64,000 nt of DNA, from positions 27,426,710-27,490,709 of the forward strand of contig CM032120.1 in assembly GCA_018894105.1 (NCBI GenBank). Direction: 5' to 3'. Positions 11,338-23,644 of the stretch are shown in pieces. A program made the translations under genes and the position numbers. A model generated the notes under the pieces. The model saw only the letters and a program-made list of their open reading frames with translations, was not told where the DNA came from and ran no database searches. Every line of letters starts with the position of its first letter. The stretch's first letter is position 1. The DNA is from Jacaranda mimosifolia. Lineage: Eukaryota; Streptophyta; Magnoliopsida; Lamiales; Bignoniaceae.

Positions 11338-12296
11338 TTACTGAGCACCATATGGAGGAATTGGCAGTCCATTAACTACTTCTGGAGCTTCATTGTCATC
11401 GACATGAGAAGTTAATCTTATAGGTGTCAATGTTGTAATGCGTGACCATGCCCAAATCTACAATTAACAATTTTTTGGGCGTCGTACCTAATTGCTAGAA
11501 TTAACATAAAGGCAAAATAATACTACTTCACCTGTAACAACTGCATCGCTCCACCAATATTTGATCTTCCTCTACGTGATGCAGTGCAAAGCTCACGATA
11601 CATGAACGATAAAACTGCGCTACCCCAACTAAAGTTACGGACTTCATAGATTTGCTCCATATGCTGTAAGTAAACCAATGATATTGCAGAACCTGATGAG
11701 CTTGGGCACATAAGACCTCCAAGAAGTATCAACGCACAAACACGTGCGTATTGTTGGATCTCCAAAACTGTGCTATGATCTGTAATTCTATTATTATGTA
11801 CATGGTCTGTAAGAGCAGTAAGATGAAGCTGTGACCCCCTAAGGTCTCGCTCTTCCGGAATAAATCCGAGATAACGATGACAATAATCTTGCCACTGCGT
11901 GAGGTTGCGAACATAGTCTATACCGGTAACAGCAATATCGTCTATCGGTAATGCCCAAATAATTGCTATGTCTTGCAACGTAACTGTAGCCTCTCCCACA
12001 CGTAAATGAAATGTGTGAGTCTCTGAGCGCCACCTCTCGACCAGAGCCGTAATCACATGAACATCAGTCTCAATATTTCTACAATTGCAGACACCATAGA
12101 ATCCCATCTCATTTAATAAAGATAATACACGAGGGTGTTGAGCTTGGCGTCCTATAATTCTCCAAAATCTTCTATCTCCTCGTCTAACAAGTAAAGTATC
12201 ATCTATATCTCCAGCTAATATACTCTCTGATCGATGGCCATCTTGCATGTATAAGATACTGGGATCACGTGGACCATATATATCTCTTATATCCAT
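11338..12296 (-). CDS. Plant mobile domain (PMD) protein, two exons, 3' truncated
   Basis: Exon 1 is 12296-11532 (255 codons). A 74-nt intron has donor CAG/GTGAAG and acceptor ATTGTAG/ATTTGG. Exon 2 is 11457-11338 (39 codons plus TAA). The 294-residue product has PMD-family (PF10536, as in MAIN-like proteins) hallmarks: GPRDPSILYMQDGHRS near the N-terminus, FWRIIGRQ, GEATVTLQDIAIIWALPIDD, YRELCTASRRGRSNIGG, and LLQ-IWAWSRI across the splice junction. The family occurs in plant nuclear silencing or meristem factors and in transposons. The frame ends at PYGAQ-stop, where family members usually read PYGA-R-W and continue. The stop lies 2 nt from the left-arm boundary, so the gene was probably cut when the inverted repeat formed. 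The start codon and promoter region lie inside the right arm. A TTTATTCAG acceptor just before the ATG suggests a 5'-UTR intron. Confidence 0.85.
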
Positions 12297-13928
12297 CTTG
12301 AAATATTTGCTGAATAAATAAATAAAAAAATATGATTAGGTACATCCAAAATATTTATTGGTATATTAATGTGAATGACAAACAAATTGAGGATTGAAAT
12401 CATTAACTAAAACTAATTTTTTCCACCAAGTTAAGATATTTATTGGTATATTAATGTTCCACTAAAATTAACACTGACAAAAAAATTTCACCAAGTCAAG
12501 ATAGCCTGCATCATTAGGCACATGTCAGTAGGATGGACACATATTTATTAATAAATCATAATTTCACAAACTGAATGAAAATTTAAATTTTAATACAATT
12601 CAATATGTAGTACCACAAAATTTAACTCAATAATAATTCTAACAAAATTTGTAATTCAAATAAAAACATAACTCTAACAAATATAACAACATATAAAACT
12701 AACATAAAATGTAATCCAAATTTCAACTAATACATAAATCATTATTTCTGTTAAATCAAATTATTATACCAAAAATAATAAATTATTATTTGAGTTTAAC
12801 CAACACGTAAATCAAATTTCAACTAAAACATGATTGAGTTTTAACTAATTGAGACAAATTATATAAAATATAATTCGTAAAACTAAAACATAAATCAAAT
12901 TTTAACTAAAAAATAAATAAATTTTAACTAATTGAGACAAATTATATAATACATATTTCATATAACTAAAACATAAATCAAACTTTAATTACTGGAGATA
13001 AGTAACCAAAACATAATGAACATAACTAAAACATAATTAAATTTTAGCATAATTAAAAAACTTACCTCAATCAAGCGAAATAATACACAAGTATACACCA
13101 TTCAAACCTGAAACAATAACCCAAACAATCATTTTATTTTTTTTTCTAATTTAAAAAAAAAATTCAGATCTGGCCGCTGGCTGACCGGCCAGCCAAAGTT
13201 ACATAGAAAAGGAAAAAAAAAAAAAAGGAAGAAGAGAGGAGGAGGAGAAGGAGAAAGGATTACCTGAGTCATATCAAATGAAATCAAAATGAAACAAAGG
13301 TTTTTATTACTATTAAACTAACATTTCTTTTGAAAAAAAAAATTTAGAATAATTTTTTAAAAAAATTAATAAGGTATTTAATATTTTTAATTAATTATTA
13401 CATTAAATATTTTTTCGGTAAATATAAGTTTTAGAATTTTTTAAATAGCAAAATTTTAATATTTTTATATATGTAAAATATATGTGTGTGTGTGTGTATA
13501 TATATATATAAGTGAAGTAATGAATGGTTGATATGAAAGATGGAGTGAGAAAATGAGAGAATAAGTGTGCTTTTTAGGGTGTAGGGCTTTTTGGGTGAAT
13601 TATGAGAGAATTTTCTCGGTAAAAAATTAGAGTATTTTGGGAAAAATATTGGAGAATGTGCATGCATTTTGAAATATTTTGGGGGCTGAAAAATATTTTC
13701 CCAAAATATAGGAGAACAAGCCCTAAAAGAATTTATACACAAAAAAATAAAAATTTTTAGAATAAAAAATTATGGGTACAGTAACTATTCATTACTGTTA
13801 AAAGTTGCAGCCTGTGAGTGCAACTTTAAACAGTAACTATTCATTACTGTTGAAAGTTGCAGTCTACCATTAAATTATAAAACTTGTGAATAGTGCTGTA
13901 TTTTTGTAAATTTTTTTATAAAAAAGCC
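12217..13928 (-). repeat. Right inverted arm, containing the PMD gene's 5' end
   Basis: Inverse of the left arm. It carries an extra roughly 53-bp copy of the unit with CAGTAACTATTCATTACTGT (13780-13860), which the left arm has once. A TG/TA dinucleotide tract is at 13483-13511. CAG/GTAATC at about 13258-13268 (minus strand) could be the donor of a 5'-UTR intron. Confidence 0.9.
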
Positions 13929-13937
13929 CGATATAAG

Positions 13938-14160
13938 TATTATAATTTATTTTGACCCATAGATCTGGCTTACTCGAATTAATTTTGAGTTGAATTGGGT
14001 TTTAAGGTATTCTAAATAAGGCCAAAGTAAGTTCTGTTAGATTATAGGTCTAAAATGAGTTTTAGGGTAAAAAAAATTAATGTTTAATATTTCTTAAAAA
14101 AATATTTTTATAATTTTCTCACTTTTTATAAAATTCTAATACATACTCTCACATTTTCTT
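13938..14160. repeat. Segmental duplication, copy 1, right end
   Basis: Matches 25351-25565, including AGGTCTAAAATGAGTTTTAGG and AACTTAATATTTCTTAAAAA-like runs. The match stops where LTR sequence begins. Confidence 0.75.
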
Positions 14161-14164
14161 TGAG

Positions 14165-16952
14165 TACATATATCCATCAACACTTTTACGAACAGTCCCA
14201 TTAGGCTAAGTCATAGGCTCTCCTTCCATTTTTGTACCTGTTTGGAAAGGAAATAAAAGAGTAATAACAGGGTAAGTACGAAAGACTTAGTGAGGGGAAG
14301 AGAAACGACTAGATTCAAGGAAAACTATTAAGACACATCAATCATTAAACCAATTTCGGTAACAGACAAGATTTTTCAGATCGAATCAACAATGTGATAA
14401 CAATTTTAATAGATTGTTGGTCATTCCGACCTTATTATTCCCATATCAACATGTAACTGCTAATACCAGCACGGTATAACATAAACAAAATTTTCTTATC
14501 GCTCCATTGCTCGAGCACTCAGCTCGGCGTGTAACAGCTTGCTATATGGCACAGACGACCATATGCCGGATCCCGCCACTCACAGTTCGCTACCTCCAGC
14601 TCTCTGTTGAGTCAGGATTGTAGGTGGGTATTAGCGGGAGATCTATCACCGTCGGTCCGTTCCGCTTGGCCGTTTTTTCGGACCTAGCCCCGGGCCCAAC
14701 TTCCCGAGGCGTCCCTCCAAGTTGAACTTCCCAAGGGCATCCCCATCGGTTGAATTGATATAATGCCAACATATAAGAATTTAACTTTTAAAGTAATAAA
14801 CATGAATATAACAAGGTACGAGTAACAACAATATACACAGTATACTGGCCAGCAAGGCCATTCTGGAATAATAATCCAAGCATTCCGCTGGGATTGGCAC
14901 TCGGCCGATGCAATCAATAATCAATTATGCCGTTAAGGCCAAATAACCGATATACAGAATAGATTCAAGAATGCCAACAATGCTAATCACCTGAAATACA
15001 GAATGAATTCAAGTATGCCGGCAAGGCCACGGATTGTGCTGAACAATATTAGAAGCAAGAATTAATAAACAAACCCTCACAGGGGTCTACGAAACAAATA
15101 ACTAATAACATGAGGGATCTAAGGCAATCAAAGATTTCACAAGCAAAATTCATATATTTCTTAAAAGAAGGTCATGTTGAACCCTCACAGGGGTATACGA
15201 AGCAAATGATTGATAAACATAAGGAACTCAAACAATCATGGATTTCAATGTTTAAGGAACATTACTTCCCAGAAAAATAGGTTTGTCAGGCCCTCACCTC
15301 TGTAGCCTCAAAAAATGCAATCCAAAATCAGCAATCTACTGGTCTGCGGGACCTACTTCTTTGTCAACTAACCAAAAGAGTATAGTTACAGTCAAAATCC
15401 ACATTCATCCTTGATAATCACTCTTATACTTATCAATTATCCAAAATCACTAATTACTCGCTTAATAGTAATTTTAAGGTACGATCGGTACAATTAGTAC
15501 AGAAGGTGCTAGTCAAGCCTCTATCACAGAAATAGTTATGGGGTTCATCCCAGTTCCAGTAAAAGAATATAATCCAATCCTTAATTACATAATTATCCTC
15601 ATAACATTATCCCAAATCAACAATAATAGTCCCATCATCATAATTAACCCAATTATCGCCACTTATGTCTCAAATTCATAAAATCCTCAAATCAGAGTCT
15701 AAATCCTTTAGTAAACTTAATTAATCCAAGTTAGCATATAAAATGACATATCCGGGTCTACTAAACTATATAATAATCCTTGTATGGGAATATATATACC
15801 AATCATATATCAATTCTTCATTCTTTTGACATAATATAAGATTTAGGGTTTTCTCTTACGATTAACTTAATTAATCCCTAGATTATCATAGAATAATACA
15901 AATCCGAGCTCACTAAGATATCTAGATACACATGCATGATCGAATCTTAGTTCCATATCATATCTCATACTCCCAATTGCGTTACAACACATAATTTAAC
16001 AAGTATTTAATCCCCAAACTCCAACTTCTTTACCCAAATCTTCTTATTGAGATGTCAGAACCAATAACCAATTCCACCACTAGAACCACCGCAATGAGAC
16101 GAAAAAGCTGTCTCTGAACCGCCATCACCGCCATTTGCTGCCGTTGGAGACAGTCACCAACACCACTATTTGATGCCTTTCAACTCAATAATCACAATGC
16201 CCATGTCAATTTCATGATTCGCCGTCGAATTGAGGGTCAATTGACTGAAAAATCCAACTGAGTCTCAACTCGCTACCTGTGCTGATTTTGCTCAATTCCA
16301 CCACCGCTAGTAGCCGGAATTAGAAATTGAAGCCACCATGTTGACCTTCGAGCTGAGCCCGTCAAAACCTACTACTCACATCCTAAGTTCAGCCACCAGA
16401 GACGAAGACCTATCACCATCGCCATGGCCGTGACTTGGAGCTCCAATTCTTGGCAATTCACCAGTGGGTTCTGGCTGCATGTGGTACAGGCGTGTTCGCT
16501 GTGATGAGAAGTACAAGATGGTTGGTTTGGTTTTGAGCTTCGGCCATTGGAGGAAGTTCACCCAGAGAGGGTGATTGAGGATGTTCGATGAGGAAGAAAA
16601 ATGAAAAATACAATATTTATAGGGAGAGTTTTCGGATATTCAAATTTGACCCCCAGGATTTTAGTTCAGTTTCCAATTAGGTCCTTCAAGGTTTTTAGCT
16701 TCTTTAATTTAGTCCCTGGACTATTTATTGCCTCACATTGACCCCTTTGACCACTAATAACTTCATGCAAACCCACAAAATTTATAAAAATGGTCCAATC
16801 AAGTCTTCTCAAATTGCGATTCAACCCCAAACTTTTCATTTCCTTGTAATTAAGTCCTTTTCATTTATTTTTCGAGCCCTAAGATCCAACCACCCCATTT
16901 CTTGATTTCTCAATTCTTATTTTCCAAAATACCGAATTTTAGAGGTGTTACA
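14165..16952 (-). mobile_element. Truncated LTR of the long-LTR gypsy family
   Basis: The right edge AGAGGTGTTACA at 16952 is the usual LTR start read on the minus strand (TGTAACACCTCT). The left part aligns with the LTRs at 2349 and 31451 from about 14165, but the opposite terminus (TGTRRTGCCC type) is missing, so roughly 0.3 kb has been lost. Landmarks are GACTTAGTGAGGGGAAG, tandem ACCCTCACAGGGGT units, and a G+C-rich stretch at 16050-16560. The small open frames in it are not conserved as proteins. No internal region adjoins it. Confidence 0.8.
16614..16621 (-). promoter_or_regulatory. TATA box of the LTR promoter
   Basis: The minus strand reads CCCTATAAATATTG. Sister LTRs have TATA-like sequence at the same relative place (33835-33842 and 44938-44945), between the AT-rich leader and the G+C-rich segment, as expected for the U3/R boundary. 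Confidence 0.55.
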
Positions 16953-17079
16953 GTTTCAATTCTAGAAAATGGTTGCCACTTGGTATATTTTAGTCTCAAC
17001 AGCCATGGAAGAGGCAAAAAAGTAGATAGACTATAATATTGAAAATTTTGACTGTGGTAATCAAAAAACGTTTTTGCAT

Positions 17080-17671
17080 TAGATATATTTTAAACGAATA
17101 CCCACTTTAGACCTAACTCAATCTATATTAAATCATCAATTTTTAATCCAACTTAACTAAACTCAAATTCAATCCAATGCATCTCACCCATTTACCACCC
17201 TTACTCATACAACGTTGTGCCATGCCTCATTCCATCAAGAGCATTGAGACAATTGGAGGAGATGGTGTTAGTGTTGGATGCATAAGGCAAACAAACTTCA
17301 CGAAACGATTTTATCACATTTATTTGTGCGCTATATTTTTTATATTAATATAATATAAATAAAAATATTTGTTTATTCTTCTATACAATGATATTTTTTT
17401 AATAATTAAATGTATTTATTTAAAACTTTAGATAATAAAAAGAAAAAGTTTTAATAAAAACGATAATAGCGGGCTATAAATGACAATAATGAGTTGTAAA
17501 TGATAGTTGCTCTATGCTTAAAGTTAGCTATGAAAATTATAAAAGAATAAAAAGGACAATCTAGGAAAATTACTTGAAAAATACATCAAAAAAGTGTGCT
17601 ACTTTTTTAAAAATATTGATTTCAGACAAAAAATAATATAGAAAAAAACATTGATGATGATGTTTCTTGAC
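17080..17671. repeat. Segmental duplication, copy 2, left part
   Basis: Aligns with 1740-1960 followed directly by 5601-5993. The junction near 17283 (GATGCATAAGGCAAACAAAC) lacks the element at 1961-5600 and is therefore its pre-insertion state. From 17672 to 18304 I recognise nothing: AT-rich, no coding signal. Confidence 0.78.
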
Positions 17672-18322
17672 TACCCTATAAGATAACTGCTCATGGAATT
17701 ATATTTGATCTGATGGGTGCCAACTTCAAGTTCGTGAAGCACATGATTGATGCCATTAACACTAAAAATACACGTGTACAAATATAGTATGAGAATAATG
17801 TCATTCGATCAATTAATCAATAGCATTTTCCAAATTCACTATTTATAAGGTTGTCTAGTTTTATTTATTTAGTTTGAATCAAAATTTTAATGCAATACTA
17901 ATTTTAATGAAATTAAAAAGATCATTATTCTATTCATATTATAATTTATTCATTGATACTAGAGGATATTTTTGCACCAATAAAAACTCCTCCACAAAAC
18001 ACATAGCCGGTAATGTGTTAGGGGTGCTAGGAATTTTTTCAATGAAAACGTGCCAATGTTTATGTTAGATATCCATATTTATCTTTACTAAAACAAAAAG
18101 AAAGATTTGCTCAAATTATAATATGTTGTACTAGAATGGAATTTATTAGATGATATTTATTTGGTGCCTAAAATAGTTATCAGATTGAACTTATCCTCGT
18201 CAGGTAATAATTTCTTCAAGGGTTGATTGTTCTTTAATTTTCCCAACTACCTTGTAGTTCTTAAATGAGAGTTCTCGATTTTGTTTGGGTTGTCCTCATC
18301 TCCTTACTAATTTTTAATTCTT

Positions 18323-18434
18323 TTTTTTATTTTTTTATTTATACACACGCACATCAAGAGTCTGTTAGGGTTCGAACTCTTGACCTCCCACATTATGTGG
18401 GAGATTTATGCCGCTGGGCCATAGGCCACTCGGC
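18323..18434 (-). mobile_element. tRNA-derived SINE with 18-bp TSD
   Basis: An 18-bp perfect direct repeat TACTAATTTTTAATTCTT (18305-18322 and 18435-18452) flanks a 112-bp unit. Read on the minus strand it begins with a tRNA-like head: an A-box match TGGCCCAGCGG (18411-18421) and a B-box match GAGTTCGAACC (18369-18379). It ends in an A-rich tail. A long TSD, internal RNA polymerase III promoter and A-tail define a SINE moved by a LINE. It is not a functional tRNA gene because no cloverleaf closes around the boxes. Confidence 0.9.
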
Positions 18435-18473
18435 TACTAATTTTTAATTCTTCATCAAGTATATTTTAATATA

Positions 18474-19071
18474 GGGTGAATTATGACTACCAACCCTGAG
18501 GTTTGGCATAATTATAAAAAGGTTCTCGCTTTTTTGAAAATTACAAAAAAAAAACTCTAAAATTTGCCACCGCCAACAATTTAGCCTATCCGTTAGCCGG
18601 CGTTAGGGTTTTTTCAAAGTGTTGTTTCCATAATTGCCCTTCTGATAATTTGATTGATAAATTGATAGTGTGAAAGTACAAAAATACCCTAAAACCTTAA
18701 TAAAAATACAAAAATGCCCTAAATCTTAATATATATATATTAAAAAATATGTAAAATATTTATATACATACACATAAATATATAATATAATGTTATGTAA
18801 TATATAATATATTTATATATATATGATATATACATATATATATGCATATATATACAAAAACACCACCACCCCACCCCCATCCCCCAACCCTCAATGCCCA
18901 ACCCCCGCTAGATCTGGCTCTACCAGATTTGGCTATGGCGGCTGCTGCCAATGGCTGCCATAGTGCTGCTACTGCCGTGGCATGGCCGCCTGGCCATGGC
19001 CACTCAGTCGATAACTATTTGCTACCCATGGCAGAAGCCCCTGGCCACCATGGTCGGCAGGAGGGATTGTA

Positions 19072-19102
<31 letters not shown>

Positions 19103-19967
19103 CTTTTTTTAATTAATAAATAATTTAGTTTAAAAATGTATATTTAAATTCTTTTGCTTATTTATTCCTTATTGTATTTAACTTTTTATTTATTATGTTT
19201 TTAATTAATTAATAAATTTAACTAAATTTTAATTATTTTAGATATATTTATTAGTTGGCTAAATATTAATTTAATTCTTTTAAATATCTTTATTTTAGAA
19301 TGATTATTATTTTATTAAATAATATAATTAAATTTAAAAAAATTATCTTTTTCAATTTATAAACAATTTAGTTAAAAATACATATATTTAAATTTTTTTA
19401 CTTATTAATTCTCAATTAATATAGGTTTTAATTTTTTATTTATTTTGTTTTTAATTAATTAATAAATTAATTAAAATTTGTTAATTATTTTAAATATATT
19501 AATTATTTGAATAAATAATTTAATTATTTAAAATCTCTTTATTTTACATATGATTATTATTTTAATAAATAATTTAATTAAATTTAACTAAATTATTTTA
19601 GATATTCTTACTAGTTTAATAGTATTTAATATGTAACTCCATTAACAAATATATTTTTTATCTTATATTATGAAATAAATTTAGTTATATAAATAAATTA
19701 TTTTAGATATATATACTATTCAATATATTTCAAAATTTTAAGATGCATAATACATAGAGGGTCATTTATGTCTTTTGCCATTTCACTAATTTTCAACCTT
19801 TTTCTATTTTTTTAATTATTTTTCTATTAGGGTATTTTCAACTTTTCACATTTTTTGTCTACCTTACAAATAGGTTTGTCAATTTATGGGGTTTTTATAA
19901 TTTTTGAAAAAATAAGGACATTTTCGTAATTATGTCATATCTTAGGGGTGGTAGCCATAATTTACTC
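18474..19967. mobile_element. Non-autonomous Mutator-like element, 1.5 kb
   Basis: Terminal inverted repeats of about 70 bp (left GGGTGAATTATGACTACCA; right inverse GAGTAAATTATGGCTACCA) are flanked by 9-bp duplications TTTAATATA (18465-18473) and TTTAAGATA (19968-19976), 8 of 9 matching. The interior is AT-rich except for a G+C-rich island at about 18860-19060 that looks foreign to the rest, and a TA tract at 19076-19100. No transposase is present. The open frame across the island (18842-19123) is low-complexity and not credible as a gene. Confidence 0.82.
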
Positions 19968-19976
19968 TTTAAGATA

Positions 19977-21180
19977 CATACACATATTAGTTGGCATCTT
20001 AAATCGTCCTAAGTGTAATACATTCAAACTTTTGGCAGTTGAGCTCTCAGCTTAGCTAAGTTGAACTATTTTAACCAATCCAATCCATGTTGACACAACT
20101 CCGGAAGGCCTACTAGCTTAGAATAAGCCCAATATGGTTGTGGACTATGGTATGTCGTAATGTTGGAGAACTGATAGGTTGGATTGGGTTTGAATTGGAC
20201 CTAAATAGGTCATTCAAATAGATTAGGTCCAAAATAGAGTCAAGTATGTGTGTCCAATATAGATCGAATTGAATCCAATTACAGCTAATAATAATAATAA
20301 TAATAATAATTTATTTTTTATAATCAAAGTATTTAATCTAAAAATTATAGTAATGTTAGCATATGCTTTTCAAACTATACAATAATAATTGTAACATTTC
20401 TATCCAAAATAAAATATAAATTAATGTATCGTTGATCCATCTAATAGAGAGAACAATCTAATAGATAGAACAATTTATTAGATCATATTCTTAACATCAT
20501 TATACATTCATAATTGTATTTAACTGGGCATGCATGTATATTATTGGGCTTTCTCACTTTGATCATATTGGAGGTGTTTTATAACTTTTCATGTTTCTAT
20601 ATTTTTATAACTTCTTTGGACCCATTCCCACTATTTCACATGTTCGTATATTGTTGTGACCTTTTCGGATGTTTAATTGATTTTATGTCTGCATCATTTA
20701 GGGTCTTTTGCAATATTTAATTATTTTTTTATTTATGCATTGTTTTTAGTTTCTTAAGCACATAAATTTTTACATTTTGTTGTTTTATAATATTGGGCGT
20801 TGTAATCGTTTTACATGCATGCCTTTATTTATTTTTGTTACATTTTTACATGTGTATTCATTTTCTTTATTTTAGATGCATTTTAGTCATTTTTATAACA
20901 ATATAGGTAAGAGAATGTGTTAATCTTTTTGTTACTTAATTTTTGATTAATTAGAACTCATTTTAAATCCACAAGGCGACAAGACCTATTAAACTCAATT
21001 TAATTTGTCGTGTTGATTAATATAATACAATTATATATATGTCAGGTTGTGTATTAAAATTTTGAAGAAGGTTGAGGAAAATTACAAAATTAATTTTTTA
21101 AGAATTATTGAATTCTCAACAACTACCAATAATATATTTCTGCCGCCTTAGTCTTTCCCGCGCCTATCCAACTTTAAATA
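19977..21180. other. AT-rich intergenic stretch
   Basis: No gene or element boundary that I can support. Contains a (TAA)n tract at about 20287-20311. Confidence 0.6.
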
Positions 21181-21186
21181 TCAGTT

Positions 21187-22491
21187 TCAGATCGAATGGA
21201 AAACAGAACCCATAGATAGAAGAACTCCGCCGCTCCGCCAAAAGAGAGTCCCTCTTCCAGAAGGGCCGCCGTCGCCCCCTTTCTTCTACTTCCACTCCCA
21301 CCGCCGCGCCGCAGATTATCACCTCATTGGCTTCACAAAACTCCCACTTCCACAATCATTCCCTACCGCCACACCATCCCTCTCTGCCGCACTGTCTCCA
21401 GCCGATACACTCCACCGACACCATCAATTATGCAGATCCACCGATACAACTCTCAGAATTTCCCACTTCTCCATGCCCAGTCTTGATTCATCCACCGCAA
21501 GAAATTTCCAACGGAAATGTAGTTCAAGAATCATCTCCAACGTCGCTGCGCGGCACATCACCACGCCCACCGGTGGCGGAAAATGTTTCAACTTTTCCGA
21601 GCTGTGGAGAGAGACCTAGTACGAAAGCTGGTTCTTCTCTGTTTAATAGTATCTCCAAATTCGTTGTTTTCTTTATAGAGTTTGATTGGTTCTTGATTGG
21701 GAAAAAGACTTCAATGTTTGTGTGAGAAGCAGAGACGGAAGAAAATTAGAGAGCGAACGAGAGAGATGAGCCAATGGTGGGATGAAGTCGTGCGTGAAGG
21801 CGACGAACAAGATCTTGAATCTGAAAAGTACTACAGTGACAAGATTCCCAAGGTTTCCATTTTATTTCAGTTTTCCACTTAATTTATTTTTTCTCTGTTT
21901 GCATGCTTGTTTATTTATGTTGATTTTATGTTTAACACATATATGATCAAACTACAAAATTCTGTTGGGTTTTCCTTGGCATATTATTGGTTTTGGATCT
22001 CTGATTGACAAATTAGGATTTTGGGGATTTATTGAAATATCTGCCTAACACTTATTGGGCAATTTTGCTTTAAAGTGATCCAAGTTGTTTAAGTTCAAGC
22101 CTATGTCATTCTACATTATTTGTTCAACATTGATCTTTATCATACAAGCCTATGTTTTTTAAGTCCATGTGGATAATAATGTTATGATTTACATATACTT
22201 AAGAATGTGTGAATCATATTCAGTTGAAATATTTCCTTGATTGTATGTTGATGAATTCTAGTATCAACTCTTACTCTCAACCATTTACATTGGTTTGTTG
22301 GTCTTAAAAGGTTTTCTGCTATAATATAGTAGGAAAAATCTGAAAGTTATATGGAAAATCCTTCACAGGAAGCTGGGTGGGTGGAGAAGAATGGCGAGTG
22401 CCTAGTCTTCCATTTCAAGTGTCCTTGTGGTAGGAGATATCAAATTATGCTTTCGGGGAACAACTATTACTACAAAATGGCAAACTACTAA
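21187..22491 (+). CDS. Small conserved plant gene with a CPCG motif (plus-strand copy)
   Basis: Two exons are well supported. One is 21727-21852, with acceptor TGTGTGAG and donor AAG/GTTTCC, and contains MSQWWDEVVREGDEQ. The other is 22369-22491, with acceptor TTCACAG/GAAGC, and encodes GWVEKNGECLVFHFKCPCGRR followed by YQIMLSGNNYYYK and a TAA stop. The 516-nt intron is phase 0. CxC/CPCG next to His-Phe suggests a small metal-binding or redox fold, but I cannot name the family. A 5' coding segment lies at about 21190-21660 (Pro/Ser/His-rich, plausible transit peptide), but its start and frame are unclear and it may be damaged. The whole gene and its 3' flank are repeated in inverse orientation at 23510-25090. 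Exon length and splice sites are conserved between copies, which argues for a real gene. Confidence 0.65.
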
Positions 22492-23509
22492 ACATGCAAA
22501 TATGGAGCAATCTCGAATAAGGGCACCTCTTCTACATTCATTCCATGCAATCATTACTCAAGGATTTTCAGATGGTTCCTTCGTGTGCCAACTAGTTTTT
22601 CTTGTTATTATGTGATCAGATATACAAAGAAGGAAAAAAAGTAGGATCAATTTATTGGGCTTTTGATGGATATAATTTTGCTATGAGAGTCAAAGACATT
22701 GGTTCTTCGCATTCCTGCTTCTTCACTATAAGATTCCATGCTTAGCTGCTTCAATTTTGGTTTATGAAACTGAGGCTGTGTTCGACCCTGGATTTTGGTG
22801 AGGGAAAGCCAAAGGAAAATCAAAACATCTGAAAGCTTGTTCCTGATGGTGAATAATCCGCTGAACACTTGACAAGTAATTTTGGAGTTGTCCATTCCCT
22901 TGTATGATATTGTTTTCTTAAGAACTCTGGGAAGCAAAATTGTTGTATTCTTTGAACTATATCATAACCCTGTAATAATCTTCTCTTTTCCAAATTATGC
23001 CATTTCTTGATTTTGTGAAGTACAACACCAAAATAAAATAAAATAAAATAAAACAGATTACACATGGCTCTGAAACTTGACTGCAACCTGTATCGCCTCA
23101 ACTATTTGTTTCGTAGTCTTGATTTTGTGCATCTTTGAAGTGTTCGTTGTTATGTATCGGAGATAAACTATATGCCAAATACATCTTTCTCTTCCTTGTA
23201 ACAATAAATTGCTGTTGATTTTGTTTTGTAAGTGCTGCTAATTACAATATTTCTTTAACTAAGTTTTGCTTTAGCACCATTATGAACACATTAGGCATCA
23301 AATGCAAGACTAAATGGCTTTGTTCCAGAAATAATTTAGGAAACCAGAGGCAGATGTTTGAGGAACAAATTGATTTATGATTTCTTACATGAATTGAGCT
23401 TTGGCATGAGGACATATATTTTACTTACGCTGTCCTTAATTTGGCACATGAATATATCATTATGCAAAATCTAACATCCAAATATAGCCTCGGTGTAAGC
23501 AATTAAGGT
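22492..23509. other. 3' flank and spacer between inverted gene copies
   Basis: 22492 to about 22760 is part of the inverted duplication (matches the minus strand of 23510-23850). About 22760-23510 is unique spacer. Frames at 22647-23101 are open but show no motif. No convincing gene. Confidence 0.55.
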
Positions 23510-23644
23510 AACTTATTTGAGTTTGTCCATCAGCTGATAGTGAAGAAGCATGAAGGGAGAGCAAGAATAGTGTCTTTGACTCTCATCACAAAATTTTGTC
23601 CATTAGAAGCACAACATATTGATCCTAGAATACAAAAGACAATT

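Larger units (their letters stand above)
9646..13928. mobile_element. Mutator-like element with 1.7-kb inverted arms carrying a PMD gene
   Basis: A perfect 9-bp duplication CGATATAAG (9637-9645 and 13929-13937) brackets a segment whose ends are GGCTTTTTTATAAAA and its inverse. A 9-bp TSD with long terminal inverted repeats is the Mutator-superfamily signature. The arms (9646-11335 and 12217-13928) are near-identical inverted copies. The unique centre (11336-12216) is occupied almost entirely by an intron-containing gene for a plant mobile domain protein. No transposase is present. The unoccupied target survives at 25342-25350 in copy 2 of the duplication (CAATATAAG), which proves the ends and shows the insertion is younger than the duplication. 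Confidence 0.92.

Noticed and set aside
18354..18434. Possible tRNA gene on the minus strand
   Set aside because: A and B boxes are present, but no acceptor stem or anticodon arm closes, and an A-tail and 18-bp TSD show it is a SINE.
18842..19123. 93-codon open frame
   Set aside because: Low-complexity Pro/Ala-rich stretch ending in a TA microsatellite inside a transposon.
22647..23101. Minus-strand open frames in the spacer between the inverted gene copies
   Set aside because: Two overlapping frames without motif. The left part is the 3' flank of the duplicated gene. No splice or start evidence.
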